A DNA stretch of 64,000 bases from Chlamydoabsidia padenii (taxonomy: Eukaryota; Mucoromycota; Mucoromycetes; Mucorales; Cunninghamellaceae): contig JAIWND010000024.1 of the NCBI GenBank assembly GCA_025330725.1, positions 62,001 to 126,000 on the forward strand, given 5' to 3'. The notes below the pieces were generated by a model, which saw only the letters and a list, made by a program, of their open reading frames with translations, was not told where the DNA came from and made no database searches. The position numbers and the translations under genes are program-made. The stretch's first letter is position 1, and every line of letters begins with the position of its first letter. Of this stretch, positions 33,208 through 44,956 are shown one piece after another.

Positions 33208-34052
33208 TTAAGCAACAAGTTCGACAACTAGACAAGTAATAGAAAGAAATCAGTTAGTATCTTCCCATTAGACATGATTACAATTCCACTTACCACCACC
33301 AGCAGCCTTGATCTTTTCTTCAGCACGACGAGAGACAAAGCGAGTACGGACAATGACAGGTTGGGCAAGACGACCCTTGGCCAAGACCTTACCATAACCC
33401 TAGATCCCATAAAAAATAAAGGTGTGAATATGACATTCCCCCAAAGGTACATTTAAATCACTTACGTTTTGGAGAGCATCAACGACAGGAACCTTTTCAG
33501 TGTTCTTGTATTGTTCACGCACACCTTCACCAGCCAAAGTCCAGATTTGGTCCAAGTTGACAACAGGGCGCCATTGAGTGTTCTTCTTCAAGTGGAAAGT
33601 ACGCATACCGACCTTACCAAAGTAACCAGGATGGTACTTATCCATGTTAATACGGTGATGATGTTGACCACCAGCAAGACCACGACCACCAGGATGCTTT
33701 CTGTGCTTACCGACACGACCGTGACCAGCTGAAACGTGTCCACGCTTCTTTCTGTTGTGATGGAGTCTAGTAGGCTAATAACAAAAAAAGGTCAAGGCAT
33801 TAGTTTCCAGTCACACCTTTTTTTTTTCAAAAGGGAGGATGAATGAGTAGTTGGTTTGGTTGGTGTATCAGTTATTCGTTTATAATTAGTCTTGATCGTT
33901 CTTGTTGATTTTGTCACAAGTAAAAAATGTCGTAAACCAGTAATCCATTCATCCATCCATTCATCCATCCATTCATCCATCGAATCCAAATCCTTTTGTT
34001 ATTGATGCAATGATGTTTTCTTTTTCTTTTTTTTTTTTTTCTTTCGTACCAT
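33208..34052 (-). CDS. RPL28: 60S ribosomal protein uL15 (RPL28/L27a)
   Basis: Exons 33466-33774, 33294-33399 and 33208-33227 encode [20 protein letters not shown] through [12 protein letters not shown] and end VVELVA, a complete uL15 apart from the initiator Met. The [20 protein letters not shown] block is the family signature. A TATTAG acceptor sits immediately before the Pro-2 codon, so the ATG must be in an upstream exon; the best candidate is ATG at 34050-34052 directly followed by GTACGA, giving a start-codon-only exon and a ~275-nt intron (uncertain). Total is then 145 residues, normal for the family. The protein is part of the large-subunit core. Confidence 0.92.
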
Positions 34053-34879
34053 AATTAACAGATAAAGATAGTGAAAGAAGAGGGAAAAAAAAGTGGATGG
34101 CCAAAAAGCGGGTCTTTGATTTAAAAGCGGGCGGAGTTTTACTTTGACAGCTAGCACGTAAATTCCTTTTTTAGACCATTTTTGAACAATGAAAGAGTGC
34201 ATGTAATAATTCTTTTTGGTGCACCATTTCAAATAACATATGACGAATCTTGTATGTTTTTATGTTTTCTGTTTTAGAGCAAATGATGCCTGATTTACTA
34301 TAATTTTATATTCTCTCATACCATTTAGCATGAATATCGGGATTTGAATAGCAAGTACCTAGTTTTTCTTGAATTTCACTGACACTTTTTTCATTGGGAG
34401 TGGGGGGGGAGGATGAGTACATGTGTATTTCAAAGTAGCCAAACAAAGGACTAAAATACGTGAGCAAGTATATCGTTTCTCTTCTTTCATATTCAAAAAG
34501 GCATTTGTGAATCCCCGTCGTATCAAATAGTTCCCCTTCATCTCTACTATCTGCTGCTCTTTTCAAATTCGAATGATGGACCAGACAAAGAGAACAAAAC
34601 AAAAAAAAGTATGCAATAGTGTTGATCGTAGAGAGGACTCCCATTTTTTCATCCTAGGTCAACGACAACAGGGGGAGGGTCTCCATAATGGGTGATCGAT
34701 GCTCCGGAAATATTATTTAAACGCCGACGACGCCTTGCCCATAAAAAAAAAAAAGAGGCATACCATTATTTCCCCTTTCTTTCCCCTTTGTTATCCTACC
34801 ACAATCAAATTTGAACCTTTTACTTTTTTTTTTTTTTTTTTTTGACTTCCCTTTTAATAAAATCCTTGTTTGACACGCC
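34053..34879. other. Intergenic between uL15 and RGD1
   Basis: An exact CGGGATTTGAA lies at 34338-34348. A minus-strand frame at 34306-34644 (112 codons) contains that motif and has no recognisable feature. A poly(T) run (34826-34843) precedes the RGD1 ATG. A second GCGGG cluster is near 34107-34132. Confidence 0.4.
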
Positions 34880-37442
34880 ATGATGACCACTGTAATGAAA
34901 CCCGACGAAATAAGAGACTCACTCCATGGCTCACCTCAATCTGCTACTGTCGACTTGAAGAAACCTGGCAACATTATTGAACAACTGACGGAACTAGACG
35001 TAAGAATACTTTACATGGTATTACTGTTGCAGTATAGGTTTTAGTAATGACTGGTTTATAAATATAGTGTGGCTTCCAGTGCCTCTTGGACAAGGTCAAG
35101 GAAGATATGCAAGCAGCCAAGGTAAACAAGCAAATGTAATGTAGAATAAGTACTGACCTCTCTCTCTCTCTCCCTTTTAACTTGTTGTAGGATGCTTGTT
35201 TTTTCCTTAAAAAACGAGCAGCCATTGAAGAAGAATACGGTAAACAGATGATTAAACTATCACAAACGATCTCTGAAACTTTTGACAAATCACATCCTCG
35301 ATCAGGGTAAGTGCAATACACACAATACAATGTCATTATTGATAACAGTTTTATATAGAACCTATGGTGATGCGTGGGTATCGATGCTCAAAGTCCATGA
35401 AACGATTGGTGACCAAAGGATCAAGTTTGCCAGTAACATCACTGAAGTGGCGGAGGATTTGCAACTGTTATACAAAGATACCGAAAGAGGAAGGAAGCAG
35501 GTAAACAACACGACAAGAAGAGGCATCTGTTTTTATTACCAGCGGATTCACTCTGATTTTTAATTAATAGGCCAAAGATGCTGGTGGGAAATATGAAAAG
35601 ATGTTGGGGGATGCTAACACAACGTTGGAAAAGGTAAAGTATACTGTATCTCTTTTTAATCACTCAAATACTAATTTTATTTTATTTTTTGTATTAAACA
35701 TAGACCAAGCAAAAGTATGAATTACAAAATGAAGACTGGGAGCGAACCATCTTACAGAAAAACAATGATCCTCTGCATGTGCCTAAAAAAGGTCTATTCA
35801 AGAACGCAAAATCTCAAGCTCAGGTAAAAAACACATTCCTCCGATCCTGTTTAAAATTTTAACCCCCGACTTTCTTTTTGGATAACTAGTTAAACCGGAT
35901 GGAGGAAGAAGCAAGGTACAAGGTGACTATGGCCGATAAACAATATCGACATCAATTGAACACTACAAATGCATCTAGGCAGGAATACTTCCAAATCCAT
36001 CTACCAAAGATACTGACAGTAAGTATAGGAGAAGAAGAAGAAAAGATAAGGGGGGAAAGGGTCGGGTGAAGAAAAAGGGAATCGTGAACAACAACAACAA
36101 CAACAACAACAAAAAAAAAGATGAAACATAATATGATCGATTACATCTAATATTGACCCTTTTATATATATGCATATATGCAGGAACTCAAGGCAATTGG
36201 GGATGAATGCTGTGTTGCATTAAGGTATCAATTAGCTCGTTACTCCTATATTTATGAGGAAGCTCTGGCTGCTGATGGGATTGCATTGGACAATGATGAT
36301 GGTAAGAGGCGAAAATCAGGAAAAAAGAAAAAAATATATACTAACTTGGACACTTTTTTTATATATGGTATAAGGATTGGGCTTGCGATCACTGACGGAA
36401 AAGATCGATAAAGACTCTGATTTGATTCAATACATCAACTCATACAATGGACGATCTGGTAAACTACAAAAAATGACACCCAATACAAGGAACACAATAT
36501 GGTAAGACCAGGAAGGGGTTGATGCATGAAGCACACTATATAACATGACTACATATTAATTCTATTATAGTCGATCTCAACTATGGCCTCATCAACAATT
36601 AATCCCAATCCTATCTTTGGGGTTGACCTCAATACACTAATGGCCCGTGATCAACAAGAGGTACCTTGGATTCTTCGAAAATGTGCCGAGGTGGTGGAAA
36701 TGTATGGACTTAATGTGGTGGGTATCTATCGACTATCTGGGACTAACAGTCAAATTCAAAAACTAAAGGCGGCGTTTGATCGAGGTAAAGAAGGAAAAAT
36801 GGGATCAAAGGGGTAAAAGTATCTAATGACTAATGATTCCACTTTGATATTATTATTACTTTTTGACTCCATAGACTGTAATGGTATCAATCTTAAATCT
36901 GAAGAATACATCTCTGATATCAATAATATCACAAGTGTCCTGAAACTCTGGTTTCGTGAACTTCCTGATCCACTCTTCCCTAGGGCAGCCTACCAACAGT
37001 TTTTAAACGCCGCCAGTAAGTTTTTGTCATATTAAAGAAATTACATATTAACACCCTCTTTTATACATTTGCATGCATAGAAACTGACGATGACAATATG
37101 CGTATCTTGGGTCTACACACTGTGATTAATGATCTTCCAGATGCACATTATGCCACTTTGAAATACTTGATGTGTCATCTTGACAAGTGAGTTAGCAAAC
37201 CGCACTGATTCAACTTGATCTGACCTTTTTGATATAGGATTCAAAAACACCAAAGGTATAACAAAATGGGAGCATCCAATCTGGCAACTATATTTGGCAT
37301 GACATTGATGGGAAATGAATCTGCGGGTAACATACAACCTATGGTAAATCAAGACAATCAACGATTCACTGAAACACAATGGCAAGTCAAGGTTGTCCAA
37401 TCCATTCTAGAAAATTACTCTTTGATCTTTGAAACCGACTAG
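34880..37442 (+). CDS. RGD1: F-BAR and RhoGAP protein (Rgd1-like)
   Basis: Thirteen exons: 34880-34999, 35068-35121, 35191-35306, 35359-35500, 35571-35633, 35704-35823, 35890-36018, 36184-36301, 36375-36501, 36571-36784, 36875-37015, 37081-37186, 37238-37442; about 551 residues. Residues ~40-290 form an F-BAR domain (FFLKKRAAIEEEYGKQMIKL). The C-terminal part is a RhoGAP domain: IFGVDLNTLM, VVGIYRLSG with the arginine finger, KLWFRELPDPLFP, and NKMGASNLATIFG. Rgd1 stimulates GTP hydrolysis by Rho3/Rho4 at sites of polar growth. Oddity: exon 9 joins exon 10 only if one base is added in the A6 run at 36468-36473; as given there is a one-base frameshift (sequencing error, or a damaging mutation). 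Confidence 0.9.
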
Positions 37443-37694
37443 GAAAACGGAAAAGAAGGCTTCTCCTAGTTAAAATAGATATAGTATAGTAGATTTTACC
37501 CCCCCCTTTTTTTTTTTTTTTACCAATTGTCTGTATACATACGTATAGTTTATGACCATTAACAGCATAACCAATAAAACAAGTCTTTATACACACAATC
37601 ACACATTTATGAACAAAGCGATATAAAAAAAACAGATATTTGTTTATTTGATATAAATGTATTTAAAAACAGGAAGGATAGGGGACTATTTTAC

Positions 37695-37729
<35 letters not shown>

Positions 37730-37738
37730 GGCTAATAA

Positions 37739-39108
37739 CTATTGTTCCATAGAATCATCCTGTCCATGTCGAAGTTCGGCCTGGTCTTCCATAGTCCTCA
37801 AAAAGATATTTACATCTACAAAATCACTTGTTAGTCTCATCTTCCTTTACCAGATTGTTTTCCAATACTTACTAGTGGTTGCCTCCAAACCAAGATAGGT
37901 CAAAATAGGATCCAGCGAGTCGTTTTCAAGGGCCTTTGCGATTTTATTCAAACAAGTTTGAAACCCAGCAGTGTGCACCAACTGATGAATGTCTTGTTGA
38001 GATGGAAGAGTGGTAAGGTTGATATCCGGGAATAAAGCAGACCGTAAATTGTCGTCTTGGAATAACAGATACAAGGCGCCTGGTGATAACACATCGTCTG
38101 AGAGTTCAATAGGTGATTCTTCTTCTGTCACCATCACATCAGCAATAATATCCTTCATAGAATCGATTTGAGTGCTTGACAGTCTTTTTTCATCTACTGG
38201 TTGTTGTTGCTCGTCCAGATCCATTGAGCTTTCGATTGGTCCATCACCACCAAAGCGAGAGGTGGTAGGTACAGTGCCACTAGTACAAGTAAAAGTAAAA
38301 AAAAAAAAATATAAAAAAGGGATTTCATATCCTAGCCTTTTTGTTCTTACCCAAATCCACCTGCAGCTTGAAGGAATTGCATTAGATTTTCTTGAGACAT
38401 ACCAATATCTAATAAAAAGACAAGGTTAAACTATTAGGGGGATTATAAATAGTGTATTTGTTTACCTTGACCATTTTCACCAAGCATTTGCATCAAATCT
38501 TGAGAATCAGTAGGGAAGCCACGATCAGATTGTTGTCTACCTTCTTCAATCAGACTTTGAGGATCATTAATCAATCGATTCACCTTGTTGACCCATTCTT
38601 CATCCATATCATCGTCTTTTTTTTGCATCCAGAAGAATAGTTTTTGATTGGAGGACTTGAATTTGAGGAGATAGACACGTCCAGTGTTACATTCATCAAC
38701 ACGGACCATTTCTGCTTCATCAGGGAAGATAATCAAATCCTATTCAAACCATAAAGTCAAGTGAGTAAAGAGAGAGGGGGGTCCATCGTTTTCATCAAGT
38801 CTTTACGTCTTCAGGTTCCGTCGCTTTTCGTTCTTTCCAATAAAAGTGCATAAGTTGATCGTCACTCTATAAAAGTTCAATTAATATATATTAGTTTCAT
38901 TGTTAGAATACCTTTTTTAGCCTGCTTACCTGATCCATGTAGATAGTCCTATTAAACCAAAAGTGAGTATCTTCATTAAAGCCTTCTTTTTAATCCATAC
39001 TTACCCTTTGCGCAAGTCAGGCTTTAACGTATTATTTTCACGAATACATTTACCAGCATTGAATTCCACAAGATGACTAGGGCGTTGAGCTGTAGGGAAG
39101 AAACTCAT
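37739..39108 (-). CDS. RPN13: Proteasomal ubiquitin receptor Rpn13/ADRM1
   Basis: Seven exons: 39005-39108, 38930-38948, 38807-38866, 38466-38739, 38351-38408, 37873-38279, 37739-37815; about 332 residues. Residues ~1-115 are the Pru domain, which binds ubiquitin and Rpn2: VEFNAGKCI, LMHFYWKERK, DLIIFPDEAEM, GRVYLLKF and the FFWMQKKDDDMDEEW block. The C-terminal half (LSPGALYLLFQDDNLRSALF, LHTAGFQ-like, ILTYLGLEA) is the DEUBAD domain that binds UCH37/Uch2. Full-length architecture, unlike the short yeast Rpn13 that lacks the C-terminal domain. The gene is convergent with RGD1 (296 nt apart, including poly(A) at 37700-37725) and divergent from the arrestin gene. Confidence 0.93.
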
Positions 39109-39153
39109 TTTGAGAGAAGAGAATGTAAAAGAAAGAAGAAATGACGCGGCAGG

Positions 39154-39192
<39 letters not shown>

Positions 39193-39349
39193 AAAGTGCT
39201 CCGTTGTCGGCGTTTGAACATATGCCCTTTTTTTTAAAAAAAAAAAAAATACATTGGGTGCATGGGTTTGGAATTTTCTTTTCTTCTCTTTCACTTTTTT
39301 TTTTTTTTTTTTTTTAATACTTTTTAATTGATACTTTTACCTTCGCTCG
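39109..39349. promoter_or_regulatory. Shared divergent promoter of RPN13 and the arrestin gene
   Basis: 240 nt containing poly(A) at 39157-39190, a second A run at about 39235-39248 and poly(T) at about 39295-39315. GTCGGCGTTTGAAC near 39206 is a weak relative of the recurrent motif. Confidence 0.5.
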
Positions 39350-41272
39350 ATGGATGCTCTGAATAGTTTGAATCCAGTAAGAACACGTAATCGGGCCAAC
39401 TCGGCGGTGACTAGTCTACCTACACCTTTATCACCTGAACACACCAACCATCGACACTCACAACCTGATCCTCATTGGCGGCGGTCTCAACCAGAACTAT
39501 CGTCCAGTGCTCCTCAAGTCTCGCATCTTCAATCCCATTCAACTGCTGGCTCCATGGACTCACGTCATTCCGGAAATACAGAGGGTTTATCAAATAGTCT
39601 TAGCGTTGACTTTGAAGGCGGTGCTCATGTTATTGTACGACCTAACAGAATCATTCGAGGTAACCTAGAATATAAAGGGAATGGGCTCTCTTTACTGATC
39701 ACTTCTTTTATAGGTACTCTCTTTCTTGACTTGGCTGAAAAGACCCACGTAACTCGGATTCTAATGAAGGTAAAAAGAAAAAGATACATGATAGGTTATC
39801 ATTTATTGTGATACTTGATAATAACATGTCTCTTTTTAGTTTAGGGCAGAAGAATATGCGACGGTTAGGATCGATGAATCTGGTGCAGATGGAAAAAATG
39901 ACTGGGTACACCAAACGATCACCACCTTTTTTGAATCGGAATACAGGTTATTTGGAAGCGAATCTTTATGTAAGTATATAAACACTATTAGATGGATGAA
40001 TACTAGATATACTAACTAATATATATCATCATAGCTTATTCACAATCTTCTTGGGAAGAAATGGATGCCGGTCATTATGAATTCCCTTTTGCACTAAAGG
40101 TAAGGATTAAAAAAAAAAAAAAAGGGGGATACGGATTACTTCTAACTGAAATGTTTCATTTACGCCTAGTTCCCGAACGCAAATTATCCTCCTTCGATGG
40201 AAGAACCTCCAGGATTTGGTATTCGCTATATTTGGACAGCGCAGGTGGACGGACCGGGACTACAATCCGGTTTGCGAAGTAGAGAATATATCACTCCATA
40301 CAGACCCATCATTGTGTCAACTGAAGGTAACAAGAACATAGTAACCTAACATTCATTAATATAAATACTAATACTTTTACATGTTTTTATTGTTTAAAGA
40401 AAAGGAATGGACTTATAGAACAACTTTGGCTCGGGATAAGAAACAAGCTTTAGCAGAAGTACGTGGTAAATTATACAAACAATGCTACTGCCCAGGTAAT
40501 GAAAGAAAACAATGAAAAACAAAACAAGTTACTACTATAAACTAACACTTCTTCCCTAGATGAACCCTTCTCGATGCAATTGAATATGACGACACTACAC
40601 TCGGACTGCAAAATCGCCAACATCAACTTTAAATTCAGAAAACACCACGAAGGCAAAATGCTCGTTCAACAAGGTACAGCATTCCGCGAACACACTCGAA
40701 CAGTGCTACTCGGCAGTGTCCCACTCACTGGTAATAGCACTCACACCCGTTTATCCGAAATCGTCGCCTTTGACATTCCTACTCGACTCGTCTCACCTTC
40801 CTTTACCACCAGACACACCCGGGTTTACTATGACATTCAATTCCAAGTCCAATTTGAACATGGTCACTTGTTTAAATCTGTCCACACTGCCGAATTCGCC
40901 ATTCCATTGACCATTGCCAACTTGCCCCACGAACAACTCTTACGGATCCCGGATCTCACTTCCACTCAACATTATCAAGATTCCAAAGAATGTCCACTCT
41001 TCTTTGATCCTGGTCTCGATGAACCTCCTGCACCTCAAGGCTTGCCTAGTGAACTGATTGGTCCTTTGACTGCTGCTCTCATGAGCCCACCACAGAATGA
41101 AGAACCGCCTAGTTACTTTAGTCTCCCAAGCTTACCGCCTCAATTCGAAATCAGAAAGGAACGCAAGGAACGGACTGTGCAAATGTCAAAACCGGCAAAA
41201 GGTGCTTATTTTACCGTGGATATTGGTGAAGCCATTGTTGTGCGTGGTCTTTATGATGAATCTAGCTGGTGA
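39350..41272 (+). CDS. Alpha-arrestin (arrestin domain) protein
   Basis: Seven exons: 39350-39659, 39714-39769, 39840-39969, 40035-40099, 40170-40326, 40400-40495, 40560-41272; about 508 residues. An N-terminal Ser/Pro/His-rich tail (~80 residues) precedes an arrestin-N domain (RPNRIIRGTLFLDLAEKTHV, SWEEMDAGHYEFPFALKFPN) and an arrestin-C domain (PFSMQLNMTTLHSDCKIANI, TRVYYDIQFQVQFEHGHL, AEFAIPLTIANLP). A Pro-rich patch EEPPSYFSLPSLPP follows and fits the PPxY/PPSY-type motif used to recruit Nedd4/Rsp5 ubiquitin ligases. Fungal alpha-arrestins bring Rsp5 to nutrient transporters for endocytosis; the substrate is unknown here. The start is the first ATG, right after a poly(T) leader. Confidence 0.88.
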
Positions 41273-41561
41273 TCTTCTTTTTTAGTAATACTTTTTACCC
41301 ACTCTACCATTAATGTAGTATTTATAGATTTTTTATTATTTTCACTTGTACAATATATTGGGATTTTTAAAAATAGATTTTAATAAAACATACTTTTATA
41401 ACAATATAGGAAGGATTTGAAAAGTGGTATCCCGATCGATGATGATCGGGATTTGAACTACTCTTATTCATGCCGCTTGGAAGAAAGACAAAAAGGCTGA
41501 CAAACATACTTTTTTTTTTTTTCTTTTATTTCATATCTCTTTTTAATCTTGATATTGCATA

Positions 41562-41754
41562 ATGTACCATTATGAAAGATACACAACAATCACTACAACA
41601 TATGATGATAGCTCGGTGGCGGTACGTGAATTGGATGATGGTGAAGTAGGGATCTTGATGGCTGGCAATAATAGTATTTTTGATCCATCCTTGACTCCAC
41701 GTATGCTGTCAGTCCCCACGCCTGATTACGATGTGGAAAGTAGTAGCCCACACA

Positions 41755-41787
<33 letters not shown>

Positions 41788-42760
41788 GGTTTCCTTCACT
41801 TCGTCATTTGTCATGGATACATGGACTTGACGATGATGATGATGTGATGGTGGACAGAATGATGGAAACTCTCTTTGCTTCAGCTGTGATAGAACAGGAT
41901 GAAAACGACCAATCTCAATCAAGGACCCCTGAATCAAAGAAGAATCAAGATGAATTGGATGATGATTGTAAACAAGTTGATCTAGTACCTATAGATATTA
42001 TATACATTCGATTTACTGAATAAAAAAAGATACATTGGGTTGACGAGGTTATTACGTAGGATGGGGGTTATCTGGTTGGTTAGGTGTGTGATGTTATTTT
42101 TAGTAAGACGGGGGTTAAACGACTGTATGGAAAATGGAACAGTTCGAAAAAAGATCGCTAGGTTATCTCTACGACCTTTATTTGATGAAAGAAAACAACA
42201 TGGATTATCAGTTGATGATAATAAAAAATGTCATTGCTTGTGTTTAGTCGACCACAGGGTAAGTGAAATGAAAAATGGGTCTCATTCATGCAAATTCAAT
42301 TCCCGATTATCGGGTATTTAAAAAATTGACATGATTAAAAATAGCAACAATGGAGTATGTTGTCAATCCATGAAAAAAACGTGGTTCGAGAACTCGTGTT
42401 TAAACCCCGTCATGTCAGTTGATAAGAAGATATAAAGGTACCAGAGAAAAAACGAGACTCCCCTTTCCAATCTCTTTTTTTTTTTTTTTTTTTTTTTTCA
42501 CCTCACTGAATGGCGACATGGTGTTACAATTCTTGACCGAGTTTACCAATAACAAAAAGGTATTCAAATCATCATCACATCCTCTCCCTTCTGTTGATAC
42601 AAAACCACAAACAGAAAAGTCAATGACTCGATCCATGTCTTTCCAATCAATCCAGTCCTCCACATCGGCTTCTTGGCATGACGAAAAACGAGAATTCTCT
42701 TTTAAAACTGATTATGTATCTTTCCCCAGCCTCGAAATGGGTCCTACAGATTGTATTTAA
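41562..42760 (+). CDS. Hypothetical acidic protein, exon structure unresolved
   Basis: The first frame (41562-42023, 153 codons) is acidic with a (GAT)n-encoded run of ten Asp and a second Asp run. A frame at about 42004-42259 (LLRRMGVIWLVRCVMLFLVR, a possible membrane segment followed by a Lys/Arg-rich part) ends at AGG|GTAAGT and can continue after TAG at about 42344 as QQWSMLSIHEKNVVRELVFK up to a stop near 42420. A last open stretch at about 42500-42760 is Ser/Thr-rich. How these connect is not clear, and no family is recognised. An ordinary gene with mis-seen introns, or two small genes, are both possible. A one-mismatch recurrent motif lies in the putative intron (42295-42305). Confidence 0.35.
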
Positions 42761-43150
42761 CCCCCGCTCTCTCCCCACCCATTCCTTTTTCTTTGACCAC
42801 AACCTAATTATATACCACTCCCATTCCTTTTTTTTTAAAATGCACTCTTGGAGCTTCACCCCCTTCCCTTATATTATAACCTTGTATATATTCAAGTATA
42901 CATATAATCACTTTTTACATATAACATCCTATGTTTTCTATTTATTATGCTACCACATATACTTTTTAAATAAAGAACCCCGCGATTTCCAAATATATCC
43001 ATGACATTCCATTGTTGTTCATGCTTTATATATAAACAGACCCCCTTGTACTACAAATCAACATGTGTCAAATATCCCCATTAGCAATAGGTAACTTTAT
43101 TATATAAAAGTAATAACCAATTCTATTCTATTCTATTCTATTCTAAATGA
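42761..43150. other. Convergent 3' region with (TTCTA)n repeat
   Basis: Polypyrimidine and AT-rich DNA; TATTC/TTCTA pentanucleotide repeat at about 43120-43144 ends just before the helicase stop codon. No gene. Confidence 0.5.
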
Positions 43151-44698
43151 TCAAGTCATGACAGTGCCTTCACGAATAGAGCGCCTAATACGATCAGCCA
43201 TCATGCGATCTTTGCGTCCAATCAAAGAAGAAGCTTTACCTACCTGTCCCGCCCTAGCCGTTCTTCCCACCCTGTGTAAATAATCCACCACTGATGTGGG
43301 AAAGTCATAGAGAATGACATGATCGACAAAGGTCGTATCGATCCCACGGGAGGCAATATCCGTGCTGATCATGACATTGTCGCCACTGTCCTTGTCACCA
43401 AACCGAGCCAGGGCCTCTTCGCGATCCATGGGAGCATCCTTGTAGAGTGGTAAAGCAGGGACGTTTTTGGCCGCCAGCCATTGATGCACCAGTTCCACGG
43501 CCTTTTTCGTATTACAAAACACCAATGTCTTTTCGTCCTTGATATTCTTCTTGAGCACTTCGAGCAAAGCCAGCTGACGATTACCTTGGAACCGTTGGAG
43601 ATCCACAAACGATTGCTTGAGATTGGGCAATGCACGATGGAGAGAAGGAGTGGTGATCTTGGCCAAGTGGGGAAAGAGTCGGTCGAGAGTGGTGTGGACG
43701 GATCGAGGTAATGTGGCCGAGACAATGATCATTTTTTCTTTTTTGGGTCGGTCTTGATGGATGGTTTGCATGGTATCGATCAGTCGCCGACAGTCTTCGC
43801 CCCAGCCCGCGTCGAATAATGAATCCGCCTCGTCCATTACCATGTACCGTGCGTCGGCCAAAGAGATGGTGTGTTGTTTGAGGAGCAGTTGTAGAGCCGT
43901 GGGTGTGGTCACCATAAGATCGACGGGTCCGTTCGCGAGTTGAGGTACGAGTTTGGACCGCTGGATGCGTTCGACCCCTACGCACCGGAATTTGACAGTA
44001 TGGGATAAGGCTTTGCTCGTCTTGACCACCTGAGACACTAGTTCGCGTGTGGGTACCAGGACAATGGCACGAGGGTGATCCAGTCGTCGCTTTACTTTAT
44101 GCTTTTGCTCATCCACCATCAATTGTTGAATCACAGGTAACAGATATGCCAATGTCTTGCCAGATCCAGTTTCCGCCGCACATAGTACATGTCGATGTCG
44201 ATCAGAGAGTAGTGTTGGAATTGATAATGCTTGGATTTCTGTTGGTCGAATCGAATGCGCTTCAATGTCGGTGTCTGTCGTTAGTGCATCGCTGTTGTTA
44301 TTTGTTGTCAAGTATTTCTGTACCGCCTCAAGGACAAGAGGATGTAGACCAAGATCAGAGAATTTCTGAGTGGAGAGGAATGACGAAAGAGCACGTACAT
44401 TAGTAGTTGTTGCTGTTCCACTTGATGAATTGGATGTGGAGGCTACATGTTCCAAACGCCTTTTTACTGGAACATAAGGTGCCCGTGTTGATTTTGGTTT
44501 GTTGCTCTTGAGCTTTTCACGAAGGACATCACGCCGTTGTTTGCCGTTTAATCCATCAGGTTTCAAGTGTTTAGTGAGTGTAGAGATGTTGGGTTTCCTA
44601 AGTTGTGATCGTTTAGAAGCCAAAGCAGCACTTGTGGAGAATTCACATTTACAGATTTGTAGCCAAGCAGAAGCAGTATGAGTGAGCCCTTTATACAT
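43151..44698 (-). CDS. Mitochondrial-type DEAD-box RNA helicase (Mrh4-like)
   Basis: Single-exon gene, 515 residues from the ATG at 44698; the frame extends upstream to 44749 but only through a non-ATG codon and a poly(A)-derived Phe run. Motifs in order: I AETGSGKT (~175-182), Ia PTRELVSQ, II DEAD (~289-292), III SAT (~327-329), IV LVFCNT, V STDIASRGID, VI HRVGRTARAG (~475-484). The first ~30 residues (CEFSTSAALASKRSQ and other Arg/Ser-rich stretches without acids) look like a mitochondrial presequence. The overall pattern suits Mrh4/DDX28, which assists assembly of the mitochondrial large ribosomal subunit; other mitochondrial DEAD-box proteins remain possible. Divergent from ADE13. Confidence 0.88.
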   Translation of the reverse strand: MYKGLTHTASAWLQICKCEFSTSAALASKRSQLRKPNISTLTKHLKPDGLNGKQRRDVLREKLKSNKPKSTRAPYVPVKRRLEHVASTSNSSSGTATTTNVRALSSFLSTQKFSDLGLHPLVLEAVQKYLTTNNNSDALTTDTDIEAHSIRPTEIQALSIPTLLSDRHRHVLCAAETGSGKTLAYLLPVIQQLMVDEQKHKVKRRLDHPRAIVLVPTRELVSQVVKTSKALSHTVKFRCVGVERIQRSKLVPQLANGPVDLMVTTPTALQLLLKQHTISLADARYMVMDEADSLFDAGWGEDCRRLIDTMQTIHQDRPKKEKMIIVSATLPRSVHTTLDRLFPHLAKITTPSLHRALPNLKQSFVDLQRFQGNRQLALLEVLKKNIKDEKTLVFCNTKKAVELVHQWLAAKNVPALPLYKDAPMDREEALARFGDKDSGDNVMISTDIASRGIDTTFVDHVILYDFPTSVVDYLHRVGRTARAGQVGKASSLIGRKDRMMADRIRRSIREGTVMT

Positions 44699-44956
44699 GT
44701 TATCGAGAAAAGAAGTATAAAAAAAAAAAAAAGGAACAAAGGATGCCAAAAAAGAAAAAAATTATATCAATGCGATGTTCAAATCCCGCCCGCCCTCTCT
44801 CTTGGTCAAGCCTGTGGCTTTTCTAGTGTGAGTCAGATAGGGAAAAGAAAAAAAAGGCGGTGATTAAAATATGCACAAGAAACAAAAAATAAAATAACCT
44901 TTCTTCCCTCTTTTTTTTTTTTTTTGTTTCTTCTTCCTTCACCGAATTATCAAGAC
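44699..44956. promoter_or_regulatory. Shared divergent promoter of helicase and ADE13
   Basis: 258 nt with an exact GTTCAAATCCCGCC at 44777-44790 in the centre and a poly(T) tract at about 44911-44925 just before the ADE13 leader. Confidence 0.5.

Noticed and set aside
33940..33980. CATCCATT repeats near uL15 as a CRISPR-like array
   Set aside because: A simple tetranucleotide microsatellite; no spacers, and CRISPR arrays are not expected in nuclear fungal DNA.
34306..34644. 112-codon minus-strand frame upstream of uL15
   Set aside because: It spans a copy of the recurrent intergenic motif and shows no recognisable domain; a hydrophobic start alone is weak evidence.
44699..44749. Extension of the helicase N-terminus to 44749
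   Set aside because: It begins at a non-ATG codon and reads through a poly(A)-derived Phe run; the ATG at 44698 gives a good mitochondrial presequence.
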